A DNA stretch of 64,000 bases, taken from JACDAE01 sp963744875. Lineage in GTDB: Bacteria > Chloroflexota > Ktedonobacteria > Ktedonobacterales > Ktedonobacteraceae. Where the stretch lies: assembly GCA_963744875.1 (NCBI GenBank), contig CAVUVQ010000006.1, positions 124,001 through 188,000 on the forward strand, given 5' to 3'. A model generated the notes under the pieces. That model saw nothing but the letters and a program-made list of their open reading frames with translations, made no database searches and was not told the DNA's origin. Within the stretch, counting starts at the first letter, position 1; every line of letters begins with the position of its first letter. A program made the translations under genes and the position numbers. Below, piece after piece: positions 1 to 8,678 of the stretch.

Positions 1-1305
1 TTGATTGTAGGGATGGCTGATGGCCCCGGCGGCCCCGGCGCATTACAGGAGGCATGCCAGCTTCTTGTTAGCGTTTTTCGTGAGCGCAATGAACAGTATG
101 GTGCTCACGTTGCCTCAGGTGCACCATTGCAGAATGGGTCAACGAAACAGTGCTCAGTGATATACGCTGGAGCACCGCAATATGTAGATGCCGTGCGTCG
201 GATGCTTCAGGACGTTGCAGGTGTCACGCGTGTAGACCCATTGGTCTCTTCAGCACAACTAGGAGCCATCAGTGTCGCTGTTGGTGCGCTCCATGAGCAA
301 AATATCATTCAGCGTGTTCCCGGATATGAGCGTTTGCGTTCATGGTCCAGTTCCGCCCCTGGAGCTACTGCTACATCATTGAGTAGCCTGGTACGTTTCC
401 TTGCGCAACATTATGCGATGAATGTAACTGCTGTGGACGTTGGTGGCGCGACTACAACTGTTATGGTGGCTGGTGAGCAGGGTGAATTCATTCCACTGGT
501 TAATTCTGGTCTGGGAGTTGGCCCTGGTCTTGGTGCTATCTTACAACAGAGTGGTTTGCAGAACATCGTACGTTGGTTGCCTTTTAACATATCAGAGGAA
601 GAAATACGTCAGTTTGTTCTCAATCGTATGGTGCATCCGTATGTTGTTCCTAGCAGTGTGCGTGAGTTGCAGATCTGTCAGGCATTTGCACGGGAGTCTA
701 TACGTCTGACGATAGAAGAGGCACGCAAAAATGCGTCCGATTGGTCAAACGCAGATCTTATTCTAGCAACGGGCGGTGTTTTATCGCATACGCCCAGGTA
801 TGGGCAGGTGGCGTTAATGCTGCTGGATGCACTACAACCGCGTGGTGTTACCTCACTGGTACTGGATAAAACTATGTTAATCTCCCAGCTTGGAGCTGTA
901 GCGGCAGTTGCGCCGGTTACCGCTGTGCAGGTCAATGAAAATGATGCAGTTACCCATCGTCTGGGTACGTGTGTCATCCCCTTTGGCGGTCTGCAGCCAG
1001 GACAACTAGCTGTACGTGTGGGTGTGGAATATAGCAATGGGCGTCAGTTGACCGTTGATGTGATGGCTGGTTCGATTGAAGTTATTCCATTGCAACTCAA
1101 TGAGCAAGCATTGCTGACGTTGTTCCCCGCCCCAACCGTGGATGTAGGGCTTGGACCGGGCGAACGGGCACGAGCTGCCGAAGAGATTGATGGTGGACTG
1201 GTCGGACTGATTATTGATGCACGTGGGCGTCCATTAGTCTTACCTGATAATGATACAGAACGTCAGGCCCGGCTCCTACAGTGGGCACAGGCGTTAGGAG
1301 CGTAA
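1..1305 (+). CDS. GlmL/MutL-family protein, 5'-truncated by the window edge
   Basis: The open frame runs from base 1 to a TAA at 1303-1305, so the true start is probably upstream; the TTG at base 1 is not a supported start. The visible 434 residues carry the ATPase-like signature VDVGGATTTV near residue 146, and ATGGVLSH near residue 255, as expected for the GlmL/MutL family, whose members accompany B12-dependent glutamate mutase and are thought to act as ASKHA-type ATPases or reactivating factors. No mutase subunit is visible in the window, so its partner is unknown. A second gene starts 20 bases downstream on the same strand and is probably co-transcribed. Family call fairly secure; precise role uncertain. 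Confidence 0.75.
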   Translation: MIVGMADGPGGPGALQEACQLLVSVFRERNEQYGAHVASGAPLQNGSTKQCSVIYAGAPQYVDAVRRMLQDVAGVTRVDPLVSSAQLGAISVAVGALHEQNIIQRVPGYERLRSWSSSAPGATATSLSSLVRFLAQHYAMNVTAVDVGGATTTVMVAGEQGEFIPLVNSGLGVGPGLGAILQQSGLQNIVRWLPFNISEEEIRQFVLNRMVHPYVVPSSVRELQICQAFARESIRLTIEEARKNASDWSNADLILATGGVLSHTPRYGQVALMLLDALQPRGVTSLVLDKTMLISQLGAVAAVAPVTAVQVNENDAVTHRLGTCVIPFGGLQPGQLAVRVGVEYSNGRQLTVDVMAGSIEVIPLQLNEQALLTLFPAPTVDVGLGPGERARAAEEIDGGLVGLIIDARGRPLVLPDNDTERQARLLQWAQALGA

Positions 1306-1324
1306 GGACTTGGAGGCTCCTCCC

Positions 1325-2041
1325 ATGGCTCGCAGCGGGTGGTCTGTGATAGAGCAGACGGTAGTGCAACGAGAGCGCTGGTCGGGTATGTACGGCGTCA
1401 AGTGCGCTCCTCTGGTCTATCCAGGACAGGTGGTTTTGCCAGATCAGCCTGTGTTGCGCCTGCCACCTATAAATTCGTCCGGACCTGCTAGTAGATTGCA
1501 CTACACTGAAATTGTTCCGTCTGGCCTGCTTGGACGTGTGGTGAAAATTACACAACGTGGGGGAGTGGTTATTGAAAGCCGTGCCACCGTTATGAAAGGC
1601 ACAGTCGGCTTTGGGAACCCGGTTGCTGGCGTGCTCACACTATGGTCACCAGAGAGCAATGGACGTTTGACGACACCACTTCCTCCTCATGCGCTTTTAG
1701 TCGTGCCTGGCACAATAAGTTTTGCCTTCTTGCATCAGGTACTCGCCTCTGGCATTAGTGGTGTAATTGCAAGTAGCATTGTCACACGTGACCTCGAAGG
1801 GTTTTTACGCACCGATCTCATCCAATTACTCGAGTCTGATGATACAGAAATGGTGCAGGCGCATCTGCCTCCAATTACTTTGTTTTTAACGGAGGGTCTG
1901 GGCACATATACAATGCCTTCAGAGGTATTAACATTGCTCAGTCGTTATCAGGGTAAAGTTGCTTTGCTCTCAGGAGTAACCTCTGCACGCCGGAGTATTT
2001 TTCCTGAACTGGTAGTCTCGCTTTCACAACAGGATGAGTAA
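1325..2041 (+). CDS. Conserved protein of unknown function following glmL-like gene
   Basis: A 238-residue soluble protein. The frame is open from a TTG at 1310, but an ATG at 1325 has a strong Shine-Dalgarno (GGAGG at 1313-1317, 7-base spacing) and is preferred. No transmembrane segment or signal peptide is visible. There are several Gly/Val-rich beta-like stretches (for example around GLLGRVVKITQRGGVVIES), and the C-terminus ends in an acidic SQQDE. I do not recognise the family. Its 20-base distance from the GlmL-like gene suggests one transcription unit and a role tied to that protein. Confidence 0.75.
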   Translation: MARSGWSVIEQTVVQRERWSGMYGVKCAPLVYPGQVVLPDQPVLRLPPINSSGPASRLHYTEIVPSGLLGRVVKITQRGGVVIESRATVMKGTVGFGNPVAGVLTLWSPESNGRLTTPLPPHALLVVPGTISFAFLHQVLASGISGVIASSIVTRDLEGFLRTDLIQLLESDDTEMVQAHLPPITLFLTEGLGTYTMPSEVLTLLSRYQGKVALLSGVTSARRSIFPELVVSLSQQDE

Positions 2042-2098
2042 CCGCATGCTGTATAACTATTCTCTTTTTGCACTTATTAAGTGCATTGTTTAGTATGT

Positions 2099-2152
2099 TT
2101 ATCCACATTTATTTAAAGTTATCCACATGTTTCAACCTGATTATGTGGATAA
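2099..2152. promoter_or_regulatory. Cluster of three perfect DnaA boxes
   Basis: TTATCCACA occurs at 2099-2107 and 2119-2127 on the plus strand, and its reverse complement TGTGGATAA at 2144-2152. All three match the DnaA-box consensus TTATNCACA exactly. They sit in the AT-rich 243-base gap between two convergent genes. The stretch after the third box (2153-2225) is also A/T-rich. This may be an origin element, a DnaA-titration site or a DnaA-controlled site. No dnaA or dnaN gene is in the window. Confidence 0.7.
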
Positions 2153-2230
2153 CTTTTTGCGTGTTTCTGGATTTTCATGTATCTCATTGCAGTATCACAA
2201 AAACAGATCAAAAAGAAGTATTAAGAGATT

Positions 2231-2260
2231 GACCCGACATAGCAGGATTTGTGCCGGGTC
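2231..2260 (-). terminator. Candidate terminator of gpmI
   Basis: GACCCG at 2231-2236 pairs with CGGGTC at 2255-2260 just past the gpmI stop. There is no clear U-tract on the minus strand, so termination efficiency is uncertain. Confidence 0.4.
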
Positions 2261-2284
2261 TGCCACGCTCAGCAAGTCCCTCTT

Positions 2285-3868
2285 CTAAGGTAGCAAGAGT
2301 GAACGTCCTTGCATATCTTTTGGTTGTGTAATACCGAGAATTTGTAGAATTGTCGGTGATACATCCGCGAGAATGCCATCATTACGTAGATGAGCCTGCT
2401 CTAAGCCAGGAACTACCAGATACAAAGGAACGGGAAATGTTGTATGCGCAGTGAATGGTTTACCTGTAGCATATTCGATGAGTTGCTCAGCATTACCATG
2501 ATCGGCAGTGATAGCCAGTCCACCTCCTACAGCGAGTGTAGCTTCTACAACACGGCCAACGCCAGTATCAACCGCCTCAACAGCTTTAATCGTCGCCTCA
2601 ATAACGCCAGTATGACCAACCATATCAGCGTTAGCATAATTCATAATGACGAGATCATACATCCCACTGCGAATGTGCTCAACGGCGGTATCGGTGATGC
2701 CAGCAGCGCTCATTTCAGGCTGTAGATCGTAGGTCGGAACCTTTGGAGAAGGGACCAGATCGCGATCTTCACCGGGGAAGGGAGTTTCGCGGCGACCATT
2801 GATAAAGTAGGTAACGTGAGCATACTTCTCAGTTTCTGCCGTGTGGAACTGGCGCAGACCTTGTTCTGAGATCACGCGAGCCAGGGGCATGTCTACTTCA
2901 TCAGCACGATAGGCTACTTCAGCGTCAAGGCCAGCTTCGTATTCTGTCATCATTACATATGTCAGGTCGGCCAGGCGAGGACCCCGATTAAATTTTCCTT
3001 CGGCCTGGGGCGGTAATTCTTGCAGTACAAAGGCCTTGGTGAGCTGACGTGCGCGGTCGGGACGGAAGTTATAATGAATAACCGCATCACCAGCTTTGAC
3101 AAGTGCTACAGGATGCCCATCTTCGAGTACGACGGTGGGGAGAATAAATTCGTCTGTAATCTTCTGCTCATATGCTTGCTGAATTGCGGTCTGAGCTGAA
3201 TTAGCTTTTAGACCCTCACCGCGCGTCATTGCCAGATACGTCATACCAGTACGATCCCAACGATTATCGCGATCCATAGCATAGTAGCGCCCACTTACGG
3301 TTGCCACTTTTGCAGGGTGATCACCGCCGATCTCGCGTGCACGTGTCTCCAATAGTTGCATAAATTCGACGCCACCGGTGGGAGAAGTATCTCGCCCATC
3401 ACTGAAAGCGTGGATGTAGACATGCTCGATATTATGTCTCTGGGCCAGGCGTAGCAGAGCCTCAAGGTGTGTTTCATGAGCATGAACGCCACCATCGCCA
3501 AGCAAACCACAAATATGTAACTGAGATTGGTTTTTCTTGACATGTTCGATGGCCTTAAGGAGCGCAGGATTTTGAAAAAATGTGCCATCTTCAATCGATT
3601 CGCTTACCCGTGTATAATCTTGCAAAACCCGTTTGCCCGCACCGATATTTTGATGGCCTACTTCAGAGTTTCCCATCTGGCCCTCTGGCAGACCGACGGC
3701 CAGCCCCGAGGTGCGCACAGCCGTGTGCGGCCAGTTGCGTGCCAGTTTATCGATATTTGGCGTGTGTGCCAGCGCGATAGCATTCCCATCTTTCCGTGGA
3801 TTGATGCCCCAACCATCCATAATGATCAAAACGAAAGGGCGAGGACGCCTCAAAGGTGTTGTACTCAT
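2285..3868 (-). CDS. gpmI: 2,3-bisphosphoglycerate-independent phosphoglycerate mutase
   Basis: Interconverts 3- and 2-phosphoglycerate in glycolysis and gluconeogenesis using two Mn ions and a phosphoserine intermediate. The N-terminal metal motif FVLIIMDGWG is followed by the catalytic-serine region GQMGNSEVGHQNIGAG. The substrate site FSDGRDTSP lies near residue 160, and the C-terminal metal site MNYANADMVGHTG and ADHGNAEQ lie near residues 415-460. The protein is about 527 residues, normal for the family (505-530). The frame extends four codons further to 3880, but the ATG at 3868 has GGAG at 3875-3878 with 6-base spacing and is preferred. A 7-base GC-rich palindrome (3895-3911) lies in the 5' region. 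The gene stands alone on the minus strand. Confidence 0.97.
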   Translation of the reverse strand: MSTTPLRRPRPFVLIIMDGWGINPRKDGNAIALAHTPNIDKLARNWPHTAVRTSGLAVGLPEGQMGNSEVGHQNIGAGKRVLQDYTRVSESIEDGTFFQNPALLKAIEHVKKNQSQLHICGLLGDGGVHAHETHLEALLRLAQRHNIEHVYIHAFSDGRDTSPTGGVEFMQLLETRAREIGGDHPAKVATVSGRYYAMDRDNRWDRTGMTYLAMTRGEGLKANSAQTAIQQAYEQKITDEFILPTVVLEDGHPVALVKAGDAVIHYNFRPDRARQLTKAFVLQELPPQAEGKFNRGPRLADLTYVMMTEYEAGLDAEVAYRADEVDMPLARVISEQGLRQFHTAETEKYAHVTYFINGRRETPFPGEDRDLVPSPKVPTYDLQPEMSAAGITDTAVEHIRSGMYDLVIMNYANADMVGHTGVIEATIKAVEAVDTGVGRVVEATLAVGGGLAITADHGNAEQLIEYATGKPFTAHTTFPVPLYLVVPGLEQAHLRNDGILADVSPTILQILGITQPKDMQGRSLLLP

Positions 3869-4142
3869 ATATTGCTCCATATCTACTACGTAATAGTCGC
3901 GCCCCGCGACTGAAAATCCTTGCGTGATATCGCGCCCCTATTGTAACATGATCATCCCCTGAAAAGTAGGGGCATTCCCTTGTGGATGCCCGTTTCCAGG
4001 AAAGACAAGCGGATTGTTATCGCGATAGGAGGAGGTTAAAGGATGTATCCTCGCAGGGTGTTCTCTCGTGTTCTTGAATGAAACAGTTTTTAGTACTCAG
4101 GCTCATCCGTATGTATTAAGAAGGCTAAAATCGGAGGATATA

Positions 4143-4424
4143 ATGACAACAGCTTTACAGCTTTTTCTTGCCTTAATAGTTGTGATATTCGTAGTGGTGT
4201 TGATTGTGATTGCCGTTGGTACCTTTCGCACCCGCTCATATAAGGGCGAAAGCAATAAGACAAGCCCTGAACCGAGTATTGATACACAGGGAAATGCTAT
4301 TAAGGACCGTCTGGGTACACCAGATCTACATGAGAAGGGGTTAGAACCGCGTGGCGATGATGTCGGCGGAAATTTCAGCGGGATCTCGGATAGAGGAGAT
4401 ACTTCTGGTCAGAAGCGCTCTTGA
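4143..4424 (+). CDS. Small single-pass membrane protein
   Basis: A 93-residue protein with one N-terminal hydrophobic helix (LFLALIVVIFVVVLIVIAVG) followed by a hydrophilic, charged and Gly-rich tail. The frame is open upstream to 4068, but the ATG at 4143 has GGAGG at 4133-4137 and is preferred. The tail is predicted outside or inside depending on orientation; Arg/Lys right after the helix (TFRTRSYKGE) favours a cytoplasmic C-terminus. The family is not recognised and there is no operon partner. Confidence 0.6.
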   Translation: MTTALQLFLALIVVIFVVVLIVIAVGTFRTRSYKGESNKTSPEPSIDTQGNAIKDRLGTPDLHEKGLEPRGDDVGGNFSGISDRGDTSGQKRS

Positions 4425-4485
4425 AGATGTACACACGAGTATATGTAATTTAAAGAAACAACAGGAATAGAAACGAAGGGTTCGC

Positions 4486-4516
4486 GGGATCTCTGTTCCT
4501 CAGGAATGGAGGTCCC
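4486..4516 (+). terminator. Hairpin downstream of the small membrane protein gene
   Basis: GGGATCTC at 4486-4493 pairs with GAGGTCCC at 4509-4516 (one mismatch) and is followed a few bases later by a short TTTT. It is a weak intrinsic terminator candidate. Otherwise nothing is seen in 4425-4694. Confidence 0.35.
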
Positions 4517-4694
4517 ACACGTTTTGAGAAAAAGCGAACTGTTGCGTTGTTTCTTGTAGGATAGAGTCAAAAGGGATATACTTATCTATCTAAAGAGAGT
4601 GGAAAAGGTGTGTAAATGGGCGTTATAGAAGTTTGAATCTGGCATAGTAGATGTATGCCATTGATTAGTCCTTCGAATGGAAGGGGAATAATTT

Positions 4695-5729
4695 ATGAGT
4701 AGAATAGTATCTCCACGATTACTATTAAGACGAGTAGGTGTTGGTTCGCTGGCTCTCGTTATCATGATAAGCTTATTGAGTATTATGACAACAAATGTGT
4801 TTGCTGGCGCGGTTAACGTATACGACTTTGCAAATGTGTTGAATAAATCGCAGGTTAGCAATGAAGCCTCTTCACTTCCATATGCGATGGATGTCTATAC
4901 AACGAATACATTTAATGGTTCTCAGCAACAATTTGCTTCTGAGACTGATGGTAAGATTAACCAGAGCAACAAGGTTGTAATGGCGATAGATGTGCGTAAC
5001 CATTACGTGTATCTAGATGGACGAGGAGTTTCACTGTCGAGAAGCCAATATCAAGATGCGGCAAACGCCTTTTCAAGTAGTTTCAGAAGCAACCAGGATT
5101 ATAGTGGCGCGACCGTTGCGGCTATTGATTCACTACGTGGAAATTCGAATAGTAGTAACACAGGTTTTAGTGGATATGCTCCTGGTGGGAATTCGTTTGG
5201 TTTGAGTGCTTTGTGTTGTATCGGTTTCCTGGTCCTGGCAGCCCTGGCCCTGTTTGGCATTTTTCGTAGTCGCAGGAGTGGAGCGGGTTTCTTCAACAGA
5301 GGATTCAATCGTGGCTCAGTAGTGCCTCCTTACAATCCGTATAACCAGCCCTATAACCAGGGTCCTTATCCGCCTAATTATGGTCCTGGCTATAATCAGA
5401 ATCAGGGGATGAATCCATTAGCGGCGGGTGGACTTGGTGCGGCGGCAGGTGGTTTTCTTGGTTATGAGCTAGGTAAGGAGCAAGGAGAGCGTGAGGGTGA
5501 GAGAGAAGGTTATGATCAGGGAGGTTATAACGGAGGTGGTGATGGAGGAGCCGGAGCGAACTTTGGAGGCGATAATAACGGAGGTGGTGATTGGGGAGGT
5601 GGAGGAGCTGGTGCTGATTTTGGAGGAGGTAGTAATGGAGGTGGTGACTGGGGAGGTGGAGGTGGCGGGAGTGACTTCGGCGGAGGCGGCGGTGGCGATA
5701 ACGGAGGTGGAGCAGGCAGCAATTTCTAA
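4695..5729 (+). CDS. TPM-domain (YgcG-like) membrane protein with Gly-rich tail
   Basis: A 344-residue protein with, in order: an N-terminal signal or anchor segment (about residues 10-37, ending VFAGA); a TPM-type domain that begins NVYDFANVLNKSQV and includes VVMAIDVRNHYVYLDG; a second membrane helix at about residues 172-192; an Arg-rich stop; a Pro/Tyr/Asn-rich linker; a glycine-zipper-like segment (GGLGAAAGGFLGYELG); and a C-terminal tail of GGG-D/N-W/F repeats. TPM proteins are membrane-associated and linked to envelope or photosystem repair, but the function here is unknown. It has no downstream partner on its strand and ends at a strong bidirectional terminator. Confidence 0.7.
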   Translation: MSRIVSPRLLLRRVGVGSLALVIMISLLSIMTTNVFAGAVNVYDFANVLNKSQVSNEASSLPYAMDVYTTNTFNGSQQQFASETDGKINQSNKVVMAIDVRNHYVYLDGRGVSLSRSQYQDAANAFSSSFRSNQDYSGATVAAIDSLRGNSNSSNTGFSGYAPGGNSFGLSALCCIGFLVLAALALFGIFRSRRSGAGFFNRGFNRGSVVPPYNPYNQPYNQGPYPPNYGPGYNQNQGMNPLAAGGLGAAAGGFLGYELGKEQGEREGEREGYDQGGYNGGGDGGAGANFGGDNNGGGDWGGGGAGADFGGGSNGGGDWGGGGGGSDFGGGGGGDNGGGAGSNF

Positions 5730-5743
5730 TAAATGTAGGATGT

Positions 5744-5790
5744 AGATAAAAGGCCCTTCAAACATTGTATATTCAAAGGGCCTTTTATCT
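5744..5790. terminator. Bidirectional intrinsic terminator
   Basis: A perfect 15-base inverted repeat, arms 5744-5758 and 5776-5790 (core AAAAGGCCCTT / AAGGGCCTTTT), with A and T runs on the correct sides for both strands. It separates the convergent TPM-domain gene and the atp operon. Confidence 0.95.
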
Positions 5791-5825
5791 ATCCTGCAAA
5801 TTTACTGTTGTCAGCCAGGTACATA

Positions 5826-6281
5826 TTATTCATTGCCACCTGATGCCTCGATGCGGCGGCGATTGCGACGGCTGGCTATCTCGACGAGGCGCAGGCGTAC
5901 GACGGCGCGTTCGAGTGCAGCCTGGAGTTGGGCGCGTTCCTGGTCGCTTTCTACCTGGGAGAGGCGTTCTTCAGCGCGACGGCGGGCTTCTTCAGCACGG
6001 GTTCGATCGATCTCGTCGGTGTGCTCTGCCGCATCGGCGAGGATGGTGACGGTATTTTCGTAGACTTCAAGGAAGCCGCCTGAGACGAAGAGAAGATCTT
6101 CAGCCCCTTGAAGTTCGATTCGTAGCTCACCAGCTTTAAGAAAAGCCAGCAGAGCGGCATGATGTGGGAGAATGCCCAGACGTCCTTCGGAGCCTGGAGC
6201 ATTCACCGCATTTGCATCTCCGCTGTACAAATCTCGTTCGGCAGTTACGACCTCAACATGCATAGTATCGCCTGTTGCCAT
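5826..6281 (-). CDS. atpC: F1Fo ATP synthase subunit epsilon
   Basis: The central-stalk subunit of F1 that couples rotation and inhibits hydrolysis. The 151 residues open with the beta-sandwich typical of the family (MHVEVVTAERDLYSGDANAVNAPGSEG in parts), with GILPHHAALLAFLKAGEL near residues 37-55. The C-terminal half is a long, charged, Arg/Glu-rich helical hairpin (residues about 95-150), the part that acts as ratchet in other bacteria. It starts 3 bases after the atpD stop and is the last gene of the operon. Length is slightly above the usual 130-140, the excess being the Arg-rich tail. Confidence 0.95.
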   Translation of the reverse strand: MATGDTMHVEVVTAERDLYSGDANAVNAPGSEGRLGILPHHAALLAFLKAGELRIELQGAEDLLFVSGGFLEVYENTVTILADAAEHTDEIDRTRAEEARRRAEERLSQVESDQERAQLQAALERAVVRLRLVEIASRRNRRRIEASGGNE

Positions 6282-6284
6282 CGT

Positions 6285-7706
6285 TTATTTGCCCTTCTGC
6301 TTGTCAGCTTCATAGGCATCAACGACCTCCTGCACGTTCCCCTTCAGGAAGAAGAAGTTCTCCGGAATATGGTCATATTTGCCGTCAAGGAGATCGCGGA
6401 AACTTTCAATCGTCTCTTTCAACGGAACCTGACGCCCTTCGACGCCAGTAAACGCTGAGGCGACGGTGAATGGTTGCGAGAAGAAGCGTTCCAGCTTACG
6501 TGCGCGAGCAACTGTCAATTTGTCGTCATCAGAAAGTTCGTCGACACCCAGGATTGCGATAATATCTTGCAGGTCTCGATAACGCTGCAGAACGCGCTGC
6601 ACGCTACGAGCGACTCTGTAATGCTCTTCCCCGACAATCTGAGGATCAAGGATACGGCTGGTGGAAGCCAGTGGATCGATGGCGGGATAGATACCGCGTT
6701 CGGCGATGGCACGCTCTAGAATGATCGTAGAGTCAAGGTGAGCGAACGTTGTTGCTGGAGCAGGGTCGGTATAGTCGTCTGCGGGCACATATACGGCCTG
6801 CATTGACGTGATCGAACCTTTCTTGGTTGATGTAATGCGTTCCTGCAACTCACCCATCTCTTCCGCGAGGTTTGGCTGGTAACCTACTGCGGATGGCATA
6901 CGCCCGAGCAGTGCCGATACTTCAGCGCCTGCCTGTGTGAAGCGGAAGATATTGTCGATGAAGAGCAATACGTCTTTGCCTTCTTCATCGCGGAAGTATT
7001 CGGCAATGGCGAGGCCGCTAAGGGCCACGCGCAGGCGTGAACCGGGAGGTTCGTTCATCTGACCAAAGACCATTGCTAAGCGGTCGAGAACTTTCGCCTC
7101 TTCCATTTCATGGTACAGGTCGTTGCCTTCGCGCGTGCGTTCACCTACGCCTGCAAAGACGCTAAAGCCACCATGCACCTTCGCGATATTATTGATCAGT
7201 TCCTGGATGATAACGGTTTTGCCCACGCCAGCACCACCGAACGTACCAATTTTACCACCGCGCATGAAGGGGCAGATCAGGTCAATAACTTTGATACCAG
7301 TCTCGAAGAGTTCGATTGATGATGCCTGATCTTCCAATTCGGGGGCGGGTCTGTGAATTGGGTAGCGTGGTGCATCCTCGATCTGGGGCTTATTATCGAC
7401 CGGCTCACCGAGTACATTGAAGATGCGACCAAGTGTCCCCTCACCGACGGGAACGGAGATGGGAACGCCGAGGTCGTAAACATCGACGCCGCGTTGTAGG
7501 CCATCGGTTGGACCCATGGCTATACAGCGTACCCAGTTGTTGCCCAGAAGTTGCTCGACTTCAAGTGCGAGATCGTGGTCGGAACCAGAAGGCCGTGTCA
7601 GTAGTTCATTATAAATTTCGGGCAGTTTGTCAGGTGGGAACTCCACGTCAACGACGGCTCCCAGTACCTGCACAACTTTGCCGATTGTGCGCGTTTGTGT
7701 TGTCAT
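6285..7706 (-). CDS. atpD: F1Fo ATP synthase subunit beta
   Basis: The catalytic subunit of F1. The Walker A motif GGAGVGKT lies at residues 157-164, the catalytic region GERTREGNDLYHEM near 190, the Walker B region VLLFIDNIFRFTQAG near 245, and the torque-transmitting DELSDDD (canonical DELSEED) near 395. At 473 residues it is a normal length. It lies 73 bases downstream of atpG, with a GGAG Shine-Dalgarno before the ATG. Confidence 0.98.
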   Translation of the reverse strand: MTTQTRTIGKVVQVLGAVVDVEFPPDKLPEIYNELLTRPSGSDHDLALEVEQLLGNNWVRCIAMGPTDGLQRGVDVYDLGVPISVPVGEGTLGRIFNVLGEPVDNKPQIEDAPRYPIHRPAPELEDQASSIELFETGIKVIDLICPFMRGGKIGTFGGAGVGKTVIIQELINNIAKVHGGFSVFAGVGERTREGNDLYHEMEEAKVLDRLAMVFGQMNEPPGSRLRVALSGLAIAEYFRDEEGKDVLLFIDNIFRFTQAGAEVSALLGRMPSAVGYQPNLAEEMGELQERITSTKKGSITSMQAVYVPADDYTDPAPATTFAHLDSTIILERAIAERGIYPAIDPLASTSRILDPQIVGEEHYRVARSVQRVLQRYRDLQDIIAILGVDELSDDDKLTVARARKLERFFSQPFTVASAFTGVEGRQVPLKETIESFRDLLDGKYDHIPENFFFLKGNVQEVVDAYEADKQKGK

Positions 7707-7779
7707 CTATTTCTCCGTTGTAGAGGTATTACGAGCGCCTCTTTATATGTTGCGCTCGTTGTCCCTACCGTGTAGCTCG

Positions 7780-8670
7780 TTATGACGCCTCAGCACCGGA
7801 TACCACCTCAAGAATCTGCGTGGTGATAGCGGACTGGCGTGCCTTGTTATACGTTAGATTCAGATCTTGTACAAGTTCGTTTGCATTATCGGTTGCATTC
7901 TTCATTGACACCATTTGAGCTGAGAGCTGGCTAGCGACTAACTCCAACATTGCCTGGTAGACCTGGATATCGACGTAGCGTGGAAGGAGCGCTTTATAGA
8001 TCTCATTGGCCGAAGGCTCATAGATATAATCTATGTTTTTGCTTTCGTCCTCTTTTTTCTCTGGTGGTTGTACAGGTAAGAGTTGTACGACCGTGGGCAG
8101 TTGTGTAACGGTGTTTACGAATTTGGGATACACCATGTAAACAACATCCACCTCTTCTTTCAGGAACGTATCCATGGCGACCCGAGCGATAGCAGAAGCA
8201 TCATTCATGGCCGGTTGGTTGCCGATATTGGTAAATTCAGCAACCAGATGTTGTTCAGTACGTACGATGAAATCGCGTGCCTTACGTCCGACCGCAATAT
8301 AATGGATACCCGGACGTTGGCCGTTTTCAGTGAGCGTATTTTGCTGTTCCAAAGCAGATGTGGCGGCTTTACGATTAATGTTGCTGGGCAGTGCGCCACT
8401 CAGGCCACGGTCTGGCGAGAGTATAAGGAATGCTATGTTGCGCACTGGCCGTTGCTGCAAGAGAGCAACTTCATCGCCCATATCATCCACACCTGCATTG
8501 GCGAGGTGAGAGACGAGGTCGCGCAGGTGCTCGGAATAAGGGCGAGACTGCTGAACCCGCTCCTGTGCCCGGCGCATCCTGCTGCTTGCTACCATCTGCA
8601 TCGCTTTGGTAATCTGGGCTATATTTTTGGTTGAGCGTATGCGTCGGCGAATTGCCTGGGTTGATGGCAT
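7780..8670 (-). CDS. atpG: F1Fo ATP synthase subunit gamma
   Basis: The rotor shaft of F1. The N-terminal helix has the conserved IRRRIRSTKNIAQITKAMQMVASSRMRRAQ and the C-terminal helix ends in MKNATDNANELVQDLNLTYNKARQSAITTQ (residues about 255-290), both hallmarks of the family. It is 296 residues, normal. A Shine-Dalgarno (AGGAGGG) lies directly before the ATG, and the gene follows atpA after only 8 bases. Confidence 0.97.
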   Translation of the reverse strand: MPSTQAIRRRIRSTKNIAQITKAMQMVASSRMRRAQERVQQSRPYSEHLRDLVSHLANAGVDDMGDEVALLQQRPVRNIAFLILSPDRGLSGALPSNINRKAATSALEQQNTLTENGQRPGIHYIAVGRKARDFIVRTEQHLVAEFTNIGNQPAMNDASAIARVAMDTFLKEEVDVVYMVYPKFVNTVTQLPTVVQLLPVQPPEKKEDESKNIDYIYEPSANEIYKALLPRYVDIQVYQAMLELVASQLSAQMVSMKNATDNANELVQDLNLTYNKARQSAITTQILEVVSGAEAS

Positions 8671-8678
8671 ATGCCCTC

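Noticed and set aside
5491..5765. Long antisense and alternate frames over the Gly-rich tail (for example 5491-5745 and 5469-5765)
   Set aside because: They arise from the repetitive GGN codons of the TPM-domain gene and have no start signal.
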